Source: Clostridia bacterium
GTDB lineage: Bacteria; Bacillota; Clostridia; TANB77; CAG-508
Length of the DNA: 64,000 nt
Reading direction: 5' to 3'
Assembly: GCA_900770415.1 (NCBI GenBank)
Contig: CAAGKN010000026.1
Coordinates: 124,001-188,000 of the forward strand
Part shown: piece after piece, positions 17,939 through 27,469 of the stretch
How the letters are laid out: the number at the start of each line of letters is the position of its first letter
How positions within the stretch are numbered: the first letter of the stretch is position 1
Notes under the pieces: model-generated
Databases searched by the model: none
Seen by the model: the letters and a program-made list of their open reading frames with translations, nothing else
What the model was told of the DNA's origin: nothing
Translations under genes and position numbers: made by a program

Positions 17939-19066
17939 ATGAGTACTAATTCTAGACTAAAAAAAGAAGGTATAGAAATTGTAGAACAATTAGATACCTT
18001 AAAAGTTAATACAATTGCAATTAGTATAGCAAGTAAATTATGTCTCGCTTTTCCAGAACACAATTTGAATAAAAGCGAGTTGTTTACGTCTCTTTCTAGA
18101 ATTAATATGTATATTGCAAAAATGCCAGGAGATTCATCAGGTGCAAAATATTTCTATAAAAATAATTCTATATACTTTAATGAAGAAACCGACTTAGATG
18201 AGATGGCAAAACTTGCAATGCATGAATGCATACACTATATTCAAGAATTTAGAGATGCAAATAATAATTTAGTTAAAATGGGCTTGTATAATTGTACTTT
18301 TAATTCTGGACTTGGCATTAATGAGGCTGCTGTCCAACTAATGGCTTCAGAAGCTAATATGTGTTCTTCTACATCAGAAACTTATTATAATGTTTCTTTG
18401 AACACAATTAGTCCAAATTATTATCCTCTAGAATGTGCTTTAGTTAACCAAATGGCCTATTTTACAGGTACATATCCACTATTTCATAGTACTTTAAACA
18501 GTAATGACGTTTTTAAAAATACTTTTATTTTAAAGTCTAATAAAAGAGCTTATAACACAATTGTTAAAAATATAGATTTACTTCTAGCTTACGAAAACGA
18601 TTTAAACTATTTTGCAAATGAACTTCAATATGCTAGTAAAGTAAACGAAATAAAATTATTAAACAAACTAATTACTTCAAAAAAAGAAAGCATAACTTCA
18701 ACATTCTTTAAAACTCAAAACTTAATTATTGAAAGTTGCTTTGTTTCTGAATTTAATAGCATTAGAAATTTAGATGATATAAAAGATTATAAGAGAAAAT
18801 TATATAATTTTAAAAATATAATGGGCTCTAATGAGAACTACACTTTTTACAATGAATTCTACCGCAAAATTATGGAAAGCCTTGAGGAAAAGAAAGAACA
18901 GATAGAGCAATTTGGTGAGATAAACTTATTTGAAACATCAGAAAATAGTTTAGTTTTAGTTGATAACACAAAACGCGCTTTATCTTTTGTTTCTACTTTC
19001 TTTGTAAAAGTAAAAAAATTATTTGGATTTAATAAATCTAGGGATACAATTAATAATTTATATTAA
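17939..19066 (+). CDS. Hypothetical protein with HExxH zinc-peptidase motif
   Basis: This is a 375-residue protein of unknown family. MAKLAMHECIHYIQEF places an HExxH motif (His95, Glu96, His99) in a predicted helix, followed by LGINEAAVQLMASE, where the Glu could be the third zinc ligand, so a gluzincin-type metallopeptidase is plausible. No signal peptide or membrane span is clear; the C-terminus is basic and amphipathic (FVKVKKLFGFNKSRD). An AAAGGAG Shine-Dalgarno precedes the ATG. It is an isolated plus-strand gene closed by a terminator. Confidence 0.8.
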   Translation: MSTNSRLKKEGIEIVEQLDTLKVNTIAISIASKLCLAFPEHNLNKSELFTSLSRINMYIAKMPGDSSGAKYFYKNNSIYFNEETDLDEMAKLAMHECIHYIQEFRDANNNLVKMGLYNCTFNSGLGINEAAVQLMASEANMCSSTSETYYNVSLNTISPNYYPLECALVNQMAYFTGTYPLFHSTLNSNDVFKNTFILKSNKRAYNTIVKNIDLLLAYENDLNYFANELQYASKVNEIKLLNKLITSKKESITSTFFKTQNLIIESCFVSEFNSIRNLDDIKDYKRKLYNFKNIMGSNENYTFYNEFYRKIMESLEEKKEQIEQFGEINLFETSENSLVLVDNTKRALSFVSTFFVKVKKLFGFNKSRDTINNLY

Positions 19067-19110
19067 CAAAATGGGGAAAAAGTGGTCTGACCCCTTTTTC
19101 CCCATTTTGT
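19067..19110. terminator. Strong terminator hairpin
   Basis: A stem starting CAAAATGGGGAAAAAG pairs with the complementary CTTTTTCCCCATTTTG around a short loop between convergent genes. Confidence 0.85.
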
Positions 19111-19118
19111 TATTTTTT

Positions 19119-19664
19119 TCATATCAACTGTTTTACTTTTTTTAAGTCGTTCCAGAAGTCTATTTTTTTTGCTTCATCTCTTAATAGTGCTGCTGGATGA
19201 AATGTTGGCAAATATTTTATTCCGTCTTTTTTAAACCATTTTCCTCTGCTTGATGTTATTCCATATTCTTTGCCTAATATATTTTTTAATGCCACACTTC
19301 CTAATAGTATAATTATTTCTGGTTTTACTAGATTAATTTGAGTTTCTAAATATTCTTTGCAAGCATCTGCTTCTTCGTATTCTGGATTTCTATTGTTTGG
19401 AGGCCTACACTTTACTATGTTTGCTATATATACTTCTTCTCTTTTTATTCCTATCCCTTCAAAAGCCTTGTCCATTAATTTGCCAGCTTTCCCTACAAAA
19501 GGTATCCCTTGCAAATCCTCGTCTGCACCTGGTCCTTCTCCTATAAACATTATTTTTGCATTTCTATTTCCTGTGCCTATTACCACATTATGCCTGTTTG
19601 CACAGAGTTTACATTTGTTGCAATTTTTACATGCTTCTTCTAATTCTTCCCATGTTTGATACAT
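19119..19664 (-). CDS. Uracil-DNA glycosylase, family 4 (iron-sulfur)
   Basis: The 181-residue enzyme removes uracil from DNA. It has four cluster cysteines (NCNKCKLC at the N-terminus, VKCRPPNNR and EADACKEYL), the active-site motif MFIGEGPGADED, and the C-terminal TFHPAALLR motif. Length and order are typical of family 4. It is the last gene of an addB-coaD-coaE/pgeF-udg run, beside other repair genes (addB, ogg). Confidence 0.94.
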   Translation of the reverse strand: MYQTWEELEEACKNCNKCKLCANRHNVVIGTGNRNAKIMFIGEGPGADEDLQGIPFVGKAGKLMDKAFEGIGIKREEVYIANIVKCRPPNNRNPEYEEADACKEYLETQINLVKPEIIILLGSVALKNILGKEYGITSSRGKWFKKDGIKYLPTFHPAALLRDEAKKIDFWNDLKKVKQLI

Positions 19665-19677
19665 ATTTTGTTCCTTT

Positions 19678-21058
19678 CTATTTTAAACAAATTAATGCTG
19701 TATTTCTTCCTGCCTGTTTTCCTTCTTTTCTATATGAATGAATTATATTACTATTACAGTATGTGCAAATTTTGCTATCTATTATATTTTCCTCTAATAT
19801 TCCTTCTTCTTTTAGTAGTTCTTTATTTATTTCTACTGTGTCTATAAAATAACTATTTGTGTTTTTATTAAATTCTATTATTTTATCTATATTTTTCATG
19901 TAATTGAATGTATTATAAAATTTGTTTTTTACATCTTCTTGTACTTCAAAATGACATTTTCTAATTGTTGGTCCTATTACACAAACAATATCTTTTGGAT
20001 TAGAATTAAATTCTTTTTTCATTTGAATTATTGCATGTTTTGCTATCTTTTTAATTGTTCCCTGCCATCCTGAATGAATGTTACCTATTATATTTTTTTG
20101 TTTATCATATAAATATATTGGTGTGCAATCTGCAAATGTTAAAGAAAGTATTTTATTATTTTCTTGTGTTATTAATCCATCTATGTCTTTTAATTCTTGT
20201 GGAAATATGCCAACTTCACCACTTATTTTTTTCACGTTGTTTGTATGTGTTTGATATGGTCTTACTATGTTGTTACTATCTAATTTTAATAAATTACATA
20301 TATCATTATAGTTTTTGTTTGCTATATCTTTTATTTCTTTGTAAGTATCATTGCTTCCCACATCTAATGGTTTTAAAGTAAAACAATGTTTAATATTTTT
20401 GTAATCTAATAGTTTTTTGAATTGCATATATCTTATGTTTTCATTTTTTATTATAACTGTTTCTTTATTAAATAAATTCTTATTACTTAACAATTCTAAA
20501 AAGTCTTTCGCTTCTTTTTCTAAATTTGCATTATTGTTTATTAAAACATAATTTGAATTTTTAATATATGTATCTTCCGCAAGCTGGCTGTTTAGCCTTT
20601 GTTTTGCTGTTTTTTTGTCAACATTATCTCTTTTACAAATTCTATCTATTTTTATATCTTCATTTGCTATAACAGAAACTACTATATCACATACTTCATT
20701 TAGTTTTGTTTCTATTAAAAGTGGTGCATCTATTATCACTATTCTTTTGGTTTCTTTTTTCGTTTCTTCTTTAATTTTTTTTGCAATATGTGCGCATGTA
20801 ATTTTATTTAATTCTTCTCTTTTTTGGTTATCGCTAAAAATTATTTGTGCTAATTGAGGTCTGTTTATTTCTTTATTTTCTAATAATATTTCTTGTCCAA
20901 ATTGTTTTACTATTTCTTTATAATATGGTTCTTCGTATTTTGATAATTCTTTTACCATTTGGTCTGCATTTATTAATTTTGCATTTGTTTTTGCACATAA
21001 TTCTTGGCTAAATAAAGTTTTTCCGCGAACCAGAATTTCCTGTAATTCCTATTATCAT
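19678..21058 (-). CDS. coaE: Dephospho-CoA kinase fused to PgeF/YfiH-type multicopper domain; one +1 shift at CGG
   Basis: Reading CGGA at codon 12 as Gly gives a 459-residue protein starting MIIGITGNSGSGKTLFSQEL. Residues 1 to about 195 form dephospho-CoA kinase (P-loop GNSGSGKT, VIIDAPLLIE, RICKRDNVDKKTAKQRLNSQ), the last step of CoA synthesis. About 215-459 form a YfiH/PgeF (DUF152) domain with SLTFADCTPIYLYD, IHSGWQGT and CTYCN, linked to peptidoglycan editing and purine-nucleoside chemistry. In most bacteria these are separate proteins. The shift is inside the kinase P-loop, so without it no enzyme is made. coaD, the preceding step of the pathway, is just upstream. Confidence 0.85.
21023..21025 (-). 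other. CGG +1 frameshift site (coaE P-loop, codon 12)
   Basis: TCG-CGGA-AAA: Gly here gives the P-loop GNSGSGKT; reading CGG as Arg ends at a stop a few codons later. Confidence 0.85.
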
Positions 21059-21075
21059 ATTTCTTTTCTTCACCT

Positions 21076-21549
21076 CTACATTGTTTGCAATAATTTTGCA
21101 ACTGCTTTTGGCACATATTTATCTATTTCTTTACTATGTGTATATAGCTCCATAACAATGCTTGAAGACAAATAGCCTAAGTCTCCTGCTCTAAAATAAC
21201 ATGTGTCCATTCCCGCTAATTTTTCGTTTATTGCAGATATATTCTCTTCATATTCGTAATCCGTACCATTTCTTAAGCCTCTAATTAATATGTCACAATT
21301 CATTTGTTTTGCTTTTTCTACTGTTAGTCCTTCATAAAGTACTACTTCTACATTACTTAATCCTATCTCTTTTATTGTTTCTTCTATTGCTTCTTTCATT
21401 TTATTCTTGTCTATACGCTCTGATTTATTTTTATTGTGTCCTATACCTATTATTACTTTATCAAAACATCTGGCAGCTTTTTTTACTATTTGCAAGTGTC
21501 CATTTGTAAATGGATCAAATGATCCTGCATAAAAACCTATTAATCCCAT
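21076..21549 (-). CDS. coaD: Phosphopantetheine adenylyltransferase
   Basis: The 157-residue enzyme makes dephospho-CoA from phosphopantetheine and ATP. It starts GLIGFYAGSFDPFTNGHLQIV with the HxGH-like nucleotidyltransferase motif, followed by LIRGLRNGTDYEYE and the YLSSSIVMEL segment. Length is standard. It lies 17 bases from coaE, pairing the last two steps of CoA synthesis in one operon. Confidence 0.96.
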   Translation of the reverse strand: MGLIGFYAGSFDPFTNGHLQIVKKAARCFDKVIIGIGHNKNKSERIDKNKMKEAIEETIKEIGLSNVEVVLYEGLTVEKAKQMNCDILIRGLRNGTDYEYEENISAINEKLAGMDTCYFRAGDLGYLSSSIVMELYTHSKEIDKYVPKAVAKLLQTM

Positions 21550-21567
21550 TTTGTTTCTCCTTTCGCT

Positions 21568-24500
21568 TTATTGTAAATTATCTAACAATTCTTTTTTTGA
21601 TTTATTATCTATAAATGAATAGTTATTTACATTTGGATTAAAACAGCATATTGATTTATATTCACAATATTTGCATGCTTCTTCTTTTTTTCCTTTGTTG
21701 TATGTTGGTTTTATTTCTATATTTCCTTCTAATATTTCTTTTGCTATTTGCTTTATTATTTTTTTTACCTTATTTTGCAATAAAGTAAATTGTTCTTTTG
21801 TTATTGCATTTGAACGAGAATCCATTATATCTCCATTTTTGTCAAGAGTTACTGGTATTGTGCTTGAAGCACCTGTTTGTAAGTTTTTATCCATCATTCG
21901 TATAATGTTTACATCTGCTAATACCATACCACTCATTCTAAATTGCTTTTTTAATTCTTCTTGTATTTGTTCATCTGTTAAATTTCTACTTGCTTTTATT
22001 ACTGGGTCTATTAAGTTAAAATAAAGCATTCCAACAGGTATATTCTCTGTTTTTTCTACTGCTGTATCTAAATATGTTAATAATTGTATTTGTGTTCCAG
22101 CTTCTAACTCATTTAAATTTATACTTCTATCTGATGATTTATAGTCTATTATTCTAATGTATTTGCCTTGTTCATTTTGTGCTGTATCTATTCTATCTAT
22201 TTTACCTGTTATTTCTACATTATCTATTTTTCTTTTAAATTCTATTTCGTTTCCTGCTATTTCAAAATCGCTATTTTTCATTTGTTGAACTATATATGTT
22301 ATTGATTGAAGTATTGCTTTTTTTAGTATGTTTGTAAGTACTGCAAACCTTGGTGTGCTTGTAAATATATAGTTTTTGCTAAGTGAAAGTTTTTCATCGA
22401 TTATGCTATTTACTATTTCTTTTATTTCTTGGTCTTCTATTGTTTTTATATTTTTTGTATTTTCAAAAAACTCATCTATTACTTCATGCATAAATGAACC
22501 TGTGTCAATTGGTCTTACTACAAATTCTTCTCTTTCTTTTAATTTTAGTCCATATTTTAAATGGAAAGAAAATGGGCATTCTCTATATTGTTCAAGCCTT
22601 GATACACTTGTTTTTAAAGTGTTTCCATATAGTCTTTTTATATTTTCTTCTGTTATTTTTTCTGCATCATTTTTATGTGAAAAACCTTTTATAGCCTCTT
22701 TTAATTTAGGCTTCCATTCATCATTTTGCATGTACCAATTATACACAGCAAGCCAAATTTCATCTATCTCTTTTCCTTGTTTAAAATCTTTAATGTTTGA
22801 AAGCATTTGATTAAATGTACTTTCTGCTGTTAAAATACTATCATTTTTACTTACTACATCACTTTCTTCTTTTAAATTTTTAAACATCTTTTTTATTCTA
22901 GAAATTAGTATAGATTGTCTTTTAGCTTTTTGTTCTTTATCTGTTGATACATAAGATAAATATAGTTCTTCTTCTGCTGTTGTAAAAGCTCTATATATAT
23001 TAAATTGGTCTTCATACAAGTTTTCTATTGTTCCTTTTGCAAGTTCAATTCCATTTTGTTTTAAATACTTTCTATCTTTATCGTTAAGGAAACCTTCTCC
23101 TGAATTAACCGCAGGAAATACGCCATCATTTAAGCCAAGTATAAATACAACTTTTGCTTTATGGTTTCTAGACCTATCTGTATCTCCTATTATAACTTGA
23201 TCTATTACTTGAGGTATTTCTCCTAAACTAGAAAATTCTAATCCAACTTTTAATATGTTTTTGTATTGTTTAAAACTCATTTTGTCTTGGCTAAATATTA
23301 GCACTATCTCATCAAATATTTGCATAAGAATATTCCAACTAGATTTATACTTATTTGCTACATCTTTTCTACCTGCTTGCTCTAATTTTTCTGCTTTTTC
23401 TTCTAGTTTTTCTCTTATTTGATTTTCTTCTAAAAATCTATATAGTTTTGTTGTTATTTCTTCTGCTAGCTTTGATTCATCTAAACTTGTTTTTAGTTTT
23501 AATAGTGGTTCTACAATTTTTCTTCTTAACTCGTTTAGCTTTTCTACATCTTTGTTTAAGCTATCATATTTCCAATCTTCTTTATACCATTTGTTACCTT
23601 TTATTCCCCACTTTTTGCAATAGTTTTCTAAATTATATATATCTTCTTTTTCTAGTGGAAGGAAACCAGTTTTTATATATGCAAGTACTGCATCTTGTGA
23701 CCAACTTTTTGCATATATTTCTAAAATTGAAAGCACATATTTTACTAAAATATTTTGGCTTAAATCCTCTTTTTGGTCTATAAATACTGGTATTTCATAT
23801 TTTTCGAAAATTGCTTTTACTATGTTTGTATATTCATCTATATTTTTTGTAATTACCGATATATCTTTATACCTATATTCTTTTTCTCTTACTAATTCTA
23901 TTATTGTTTTTGCTACATATTCTACTTCTGAATATGGCTGACTAAGCAAGCTTATATGTATATTGTTTACTGGTTTTTCATATATTTTATATGGTACTTC
24001 ATAAATGTTTTTTTCTAAATGTTTTAATTCCTCATTTTTAAATCTATAAGTATTTTTTAATTCTATATTTTCTTCTAAATTTACATTAACCTCTTGAGCA
24101 CATTTTATTAATTCTTGAATTACCATTTTATTTTGATAAAAAATATCTTCTTCTGGCTGTTTTTCTATGTTTATTCCATCTGAACATATTGTAATATCAA
24201 TCTCTTTGGCCTTTTTTAATAATTCTTTTATTACATTGTATTCTTGTCTTGTAAAACCAGAAAATTCGTCTATGTAAATATATGAATTATCAAACATACT
24301 GCTTTCTTCTATTTTCTTTGCAAGAATTGTAAGTATATCATCTTCGTCTATATACTTATTTTGTAATGTTTCCTCATATTTTTTGTATATTGTATTTATA
24401 TCATTTAATTTTATTTTTAAGTATTCGTCTTCTGTCTCTTTTTGTTTTTGCTCTAAATCTTCTAGTTTTACATCATGTTTTTTTAGTTCTGTTATAGTCC

Positions 24501-24861
24501 TTAATACTATATCTATATTTTCGGATGATTTATTTAAAAATTGTAAATCTTTTTTATATTTTTCTAATATGTTGCTCACAAGCATTGCCTTACCTGTTTT
24601 TGATAAGTTTACCTCTGTAAGTCCTCCAACTTCTGTAAAAATTCTATGTGCCATTCTTTTAAATGTTATAACTTCTGCATTTATTACACTATTTTGTTCT
24701 AGTGTTTCTAGCAACCTTTTTTCTGTCGAAAATGAAAACTGTTCTGGCACAACAAGATATATTTTTTGTGCTGTTTTATTATTTATTTGCTCTTTAATTT
24801 TGTTTAAGCAGAACTGGCTTTTCCCAGTTCCTGCTCTTCCATAAATCAACCTTAAACCCAT
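21568..24861 (-). CDS. addB: ATP-dependent helicase/deoxyribonuclease subunit B
   Basis: The protein is 1097 residues from the ATG at 24861 (MGLRLIYGRAGTGKS); an upstream in-frame start would add 15 unconserved residues. AddB acts with AddA in double-strand-break end resection. Visible are the P-loop at the N-terminus, degenerate UvrD-like motifs (DITICSDG, VVFILGLNDGVFPA), the C-terminal nuclease (RIIDYKSSDRS) and the iron-sulfur cysteines (RECPFSFH and ACKYCEYKSICCF). Normally addA follows directly; here coaD follows, so addA is elsewhere or absent. An ogg gene lies 5 bases upstream. Confidence 0.93.
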   Translation of the reverse strand: MGLRLIYGRAGTGKSQFCLNKIKEQINNKTAQKIYLVVPEQFSFSTEKRLLETLEQNSVINAEVITFKRMAHRIFTEVGGLTEVNLSKTGKAMLVSNILEKYKKDLQFLNKSSENIDIVLRTITELKKHDVKLEDLEQKQKETEDEYLKIKLNDINTIYKKYEETLQNKYIDEDDILTILAKKIEESSMFDNSYIYIDEFSGFTRQEYNVIKELLKKAKEIDITICSDGINIEKQPEEDIFYQNKMVIQELIKCAQEVNVNLEENIELKNTYRFKNEELKHLEKNIYEVPYKIYEKPVNNIHISLLSQPYSEVEYVAKTIIELVREKEYRYKDISVITKNIDEYTNIVKAIFEKYEIPVFIDQKEDLSQNILVKYVLSILEIYAKSWSQDAVLAYIKTGFLPLEKEDIYNLENYCKKWGIKGNKWYKEDWKYDSLNKDVEKLNELRRKIVEPLLKLKTSLDESKLAEEITTKLYRFLEENQIREKLEEKAEKLEQAGRKDVANKYKSSWNILMQIFDEIVLIFSQDKMSFKQYKNILKVGLEFSSLGEIPQVIDQVIIGDTDRSRNHKAKVVFILGLNDGVFPAVNSGEGFLNDKDRKYLKQNGIELAKGTIENLYEDQFNIYRAFTTAEEELYLSYVSTDKEQKAKRQSILISRIKKMFKNLKEESDVVSKNDSILTAESTFNQMLSNIKDFKQGKEIDEIWLAVYNWYMQNDEWKPKLKEAIKGFSHKNDAEKITEENIKRLYGNTLKTSVSRLEQYRECPFSFHLKYGLKLKEREEFVVRPIDTGSFMHEVIDEFFENTKNIKTIEDQEIKEIVNSIIDEKLSLSKNYIFTSTPRFAVLTNILKKAILQSITYIVQQMKNSDFEIAGNEIEFKRKIDNVEITGKIDRIDTAQNEQGKYIRIIDYKSSDRSINLNELEAGTQIQLLTYLDTAVEKTENIPVGMLYFNLIDPVIKASRNLTDEQIQEELKKQFRMSGMVLADVNIIRMMDKNLQTGASSTIPVTLDKNGDIMDSRSNAITKEQFTLLQNKVKKIIKQIAKEILEGNIEIKPTYNKGKKEEACKYCEYKSICCFNPNVNNYSFIDNKSKKELLDNLQ

Positions 24862-24865
24862 TAAT

Positions 24866-25729
24866 TTAAGCTCCCCTTCTCCAATAGAATAAATATTGTT
24901 GTGCAATTCCTGCTAAATTACCATATTTTGTTTTGGCTAATTGTTCTATTTCTTTTTTGTTTATTTTTGTTTCGTCTTCATTTTTTATATATAATTCATT
25001 CATAACTCTTCGTACCCAAACATCTATTGGGAATACTTCTAATCGTTTAAGTGTAGAAAATAGCATTACGCAATCTGCTACTTTTGGCCCTACGCCTGGG
25101 AATTCCAACAACTCTTCTCTTAATCTGTTTACATCCTTTTCATCTTCTAATTCATTTAGTTTATTAGGATTTTCATTTATTATTTTAGTTGTTTCATATA
25201 CTCTTACATCTCTAAATCCAAGTCCAAGATTTCTTAAATCTTCTACACTTGCTTTAGATAATTCTTTAGGTGTTGGGAATGTGTAGTATTCGGTCTTATC
25301 CCAAACTATTTTTTTGCCATATTTTTTGGAAATTCTTTCTATTATTCCTTTTATTCTAGGAATGTTGTTATTTGCTGATATTATAAATGAAATAAGTGTT
25401 TCCCATAAATCTTGATTTAGTATTCTAATTCCCTCGCCATATTTAATGCTAGTTTTTAAATAATCATCTACATTTGATAATTTGTTTTTTATATTGTCAT
25501 AATCGGTATCTAAATCAAAATAATCTATGCATTCTTCTTTTATATTTCCTTTGCATATCCCTTTAAAAATTATTCTATTATTTTCCTTTTTTACATTAAC
25601 AACATTTTCTTTAAATATTCCTGTATAGCTTCCATCATCTTGCTTATTCCATCTAAAGCATTGTCCACATTCAAAAATGTGCTCTGGTTCAAAGGATTTG
25701 CAATCTTCTAAAATGTACTCTTGTTCCAT
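24866..25729 (-). CDS. ogg: 8-oxoguanine DNA glycosylase (OGG1 type)
   Basis: The 287-residue protein has an N-terminal OGG_N-like domain (ECGQCFRWNKQDDGSYTG) and an HhH-GPD glycosylase domain. LLEFPGVGPKVADCVML carries the catalytic Lys, and VFPIDVWVRRVM carries the catalytic Asp. It removes oxidised guanine. It is immediately upstream of addB, with a 4-base gap, so the repair genes are likely co-transcribed. Confidence 0.93.
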   Translation of the reverse strand: MEQEYILEDCKSFEPEHIFECGQCFRWNKQDDGSYTGIFKENVVNVKKENNRIIFKGICKGNIKEECIDYFDLDTDYDNIKNKLSNVDDYLKTSIKYGEGIRILNQDLWETLISFIISANNNIPRIKGIIERISKKYGKKIVWDKTEYYTFPTPKELSKASVEDLRNLGLGFRDVRVYETTKIINENPNKLNELEDEKDVNRLREELLEFPGVGPKVADCVMLFSTLKRLEVFPIDVWVRRVMNELYIKNEDETKINKKEIEQLAKTKYGNLAGIAQQYLFYWRRGA

Positions 25730-25850
25730 AAAATCTCCTCTTTTACAATTGTTATTATATCATATTTAGCTTGTTTCTGTATATATTTTAATTGACATTT
25801 CAAGTTTATTATATTATTATATTGTATATTTAACTAGAAGGGATGATATT

Positions 25851-25985
25851 ATGGACTATAAGTGTGACATTTGTGGATTCGTTTATGATGAAAGCAAAGA
25901 AGCAGTTAAATTTGAAGACTTACCAACTGACTGGGTTTGCCCAATTTGCGGTACAAGTAAAAATTCTTTTTCTGAAGTAAAATAA
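25851..25985 (+). CDS. Rubredoxin-like protein
   Basis: This is a 44-residue protein with two CxxC iron-binding pairs, YKCDICGFVYD and WVCPICGTSK, so it binds one Fe in a Cys4 site and carries single electrons. It is slightly shorter than typical rubredoxin (52-54 residues), like the rubredoxin domains of rubrerythrins. A TTGACA hexamer lies about 60 bases upstream, and an AGAAGGGA Shine-Dalgarno before the ATG. A terminator follows immediately. Confidence 0.93.
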   Translation: MDYKCDICGFVYDESKEAVKFEDLPTDWVCPICGTSKNSFSEVK

Positions 25986-25998
25986 ATAAAAATATATA

Positions 25999-26029
25999 AA
26001 TAGCTTACAAGTAAAACTTGCAAGCTATT
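25999..26029. terminator. Bidirectional terminator after rubredoxin
   Basis: AATAGCTTACAAG and CTTGCAAGCTATT form a stem with one mismatch; T-run on the plus side, A-run on the other. Confidence 0.8.
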
Positions 26030-26033
26030 ATTT

Positions 26034-27023
26034 TTATACCTTATTTTTACAATCTCCTGTTTCAAAAAATTCTTTTATATTTTCGCATGTATCTAATGCA
26101 ATTTTATTTAGAGCTTCTTTTGTAAAGAATGCTTGATGTGATGTTACTACTACATTTGGCATAGTAAGTAATATTGAAAGTTCTTCATCTCTTATATATG
26201 AATTGGACATATCATTTAAAAAGAATTCCTCTTCATCTTCGTAAACATCTAAGCCCAGTCCACCAATTTTGCCTTGTTCTAACCTTTTTATTAAGCTTTT
26301 TGTGTCTATTAGTTTTCCTCTGCTTGTGTTTATTAATACAACCCCATCTTTCATTTTATCTAATGATTCTTCGTTTATCATTTTATAGTTTTCGTCTGTT
26401 AATGGGCAATGCAGTGATATTATATCTGATTCTTTATATAATGTGTCTAAGTCTACATATTCAAAATTCATTTCTTTTGCTGATTTTTCATCTGGGAATT
26501 TATCATAAGCTAATACTCTACACCCAAAGCCATTCATAATGTTTATAAATACTTTTCCTATTTTACCTGAACCTATAACTCCAACTGTTTTACCGTGTAT
26601 ATCAAATCCTAATAGTCCATTTAAGGTAAAATTGTATTTTTTTGTTCTTTGATATGCTTTATATATTTTTCTATCAATACTTAAAAGTAATGCTACTGCA
26701 TGTTCTGCAACTGCATAAGGAGAGTATGCTGGTACTCTTACAACTTTTAGCTTTTCTCCAATCTTTTTTATATCTACATTGTTAAATCCTGCACATCTTA
26801 AAGCTATTAATTTTACTCCATCTTCTTCTAATATTTTAATTGTTTTTTCGTCTACTACGTCGTTTACAAATATACATACAACGTCAAAGCCTTTTGCAAG
26901 TGGTGCAGTTTCACTATTCAATTTTGATTCTAAATATGTTATTTCGTAGCCATATTTTTTGTTGTATTCATCAAATAATTTTTTATCGTATTCTTTTGTA
27001 TCAAAAAATGCTATTTTTATCAT
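26034..27023 (-). CDS. D-2-hydroxyacid dehydrogenase (D-lactate dehydrogenase-like)
   Basis: The 329-residue NAD-dependent enzyme reduces 2-keto acids. It has the NAD fold motif GVIGSGKIGKVFINIM, INTSRGKLIDT (catalytic Arg region), GLGLDVYEDE and SHQAFFTKEAL with the catalytic His. These fit the fermentative D-lactate dehydrogenase branch, although related enzymes act on other 2-keto acids. It is monocistronic, converging on the rubredoxin gene. Confidence 0.92.
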   Translation of the reverse strand: MIKIAFFDTKEYDKKLFDEYNKKYGYEITYLESKLNSETAPLAKGFDVVCIFVNDVVDEKTIKILEEDGVKLIALRCAGFNNVDIKKIGEKLKVVRVPAYSPYAVAEHAVALLLSIDRKIYKAYQRTKKYNFTLNGLLGFDIHGKTVGVIGSGKIGKVFINIMNGFGCRVLAYDKFPDEKSAKEMNFEYVDLDTLYKESDIISLHCPLTDENYKMINEESLDKMKDGVVLINTSRGKLIDTKSLIKRLEQGKIGGLGLDVYEDEEEFFLNDMSNSYIRDEELSILLTMPNVVVTSHQAFFTKEALNKIALDTCENIKEFFETGDCKNKV

Positions 27024-27063
27024 ATTCTATTCCTTCTTACTTTTTATTAATTTCTTTGCAATG

Positions 27064-27087
27064 TGGGTCGCCGAAAATGGCGACCCA
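27064..27087. repeat. GGGTCGCC palindrome
   Basis: TGGGTCGCC and GGCGACCCA flank a 6-base loop. The same core recurs at 30672-30693 and 47181-47212. Here it could also act as a terminator for the TSCPD gene. Confidence 0.65.
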
Positions 27088-27092
27088 TACAT

Positions 27093-27341
27093 TTATTTAA
27101 TTATATATTTTTCTAATGCTCTTGCAATTTGGTCTGGGCAAGATGTTCCTCTATATCCACATGGAATTCCTTTTAATGTTTTTATTACGTCTTTTATTTT
27201 CATTCCTTCTACTAATTTTGAAATTCCTACTGTATTCCCTGGGCATCCTCCAACTACTTTTACTGATTTTACAATATCTCCTTCTATATCGAATACTAAC
27301 TCTCTTGAGCATACTCCTTCTGGTTTATATCTATATTCCAT
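27093..27341 (-). CDS. TSCPD domain-containing small protein
   Basis: The 82-residue protein is named for its TSCPDQIARAL motif near the C-terminus, with VVGGCPGNTVGISKL in the middle. The family matches the C-terminal domain of B12-dependent ribonucleotide reductases and is found alone in many anaerobes; the stand-alone function is unknown. The start at 27341 is set by GAGGTG 6 bases upstream; the GTG at 27350 belongs to that motif. Confidence 0.92.
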   Translation of the reverse strand: MEYRYKPEGVCSRELVFDIEGDIVKSVKVVGGCPGNTVGISKLVEGMKIKDVIKTLKGIPCGYRGTSCPDQIARALEKYIIK

Positions 27342-27469
27342 ATTTTTCACCTCTTTTTATTTTTATCTTTTTTTAATATTTTATTACAATTATTTTTTAT
27401 TTTCAACTCTTCTATTGTTTAAATTTTTATGATATATTATTATGTAATAATTTATATTGGAGGATTATA

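Noticed and set aside
23355..23783. Leu-rich plus-strand open frames within addB and other minus-strand genes
   Set aside because: Low-complexity hydrophobic frames arise opposite AT-rich coding sequence; no start signals or family motifs.
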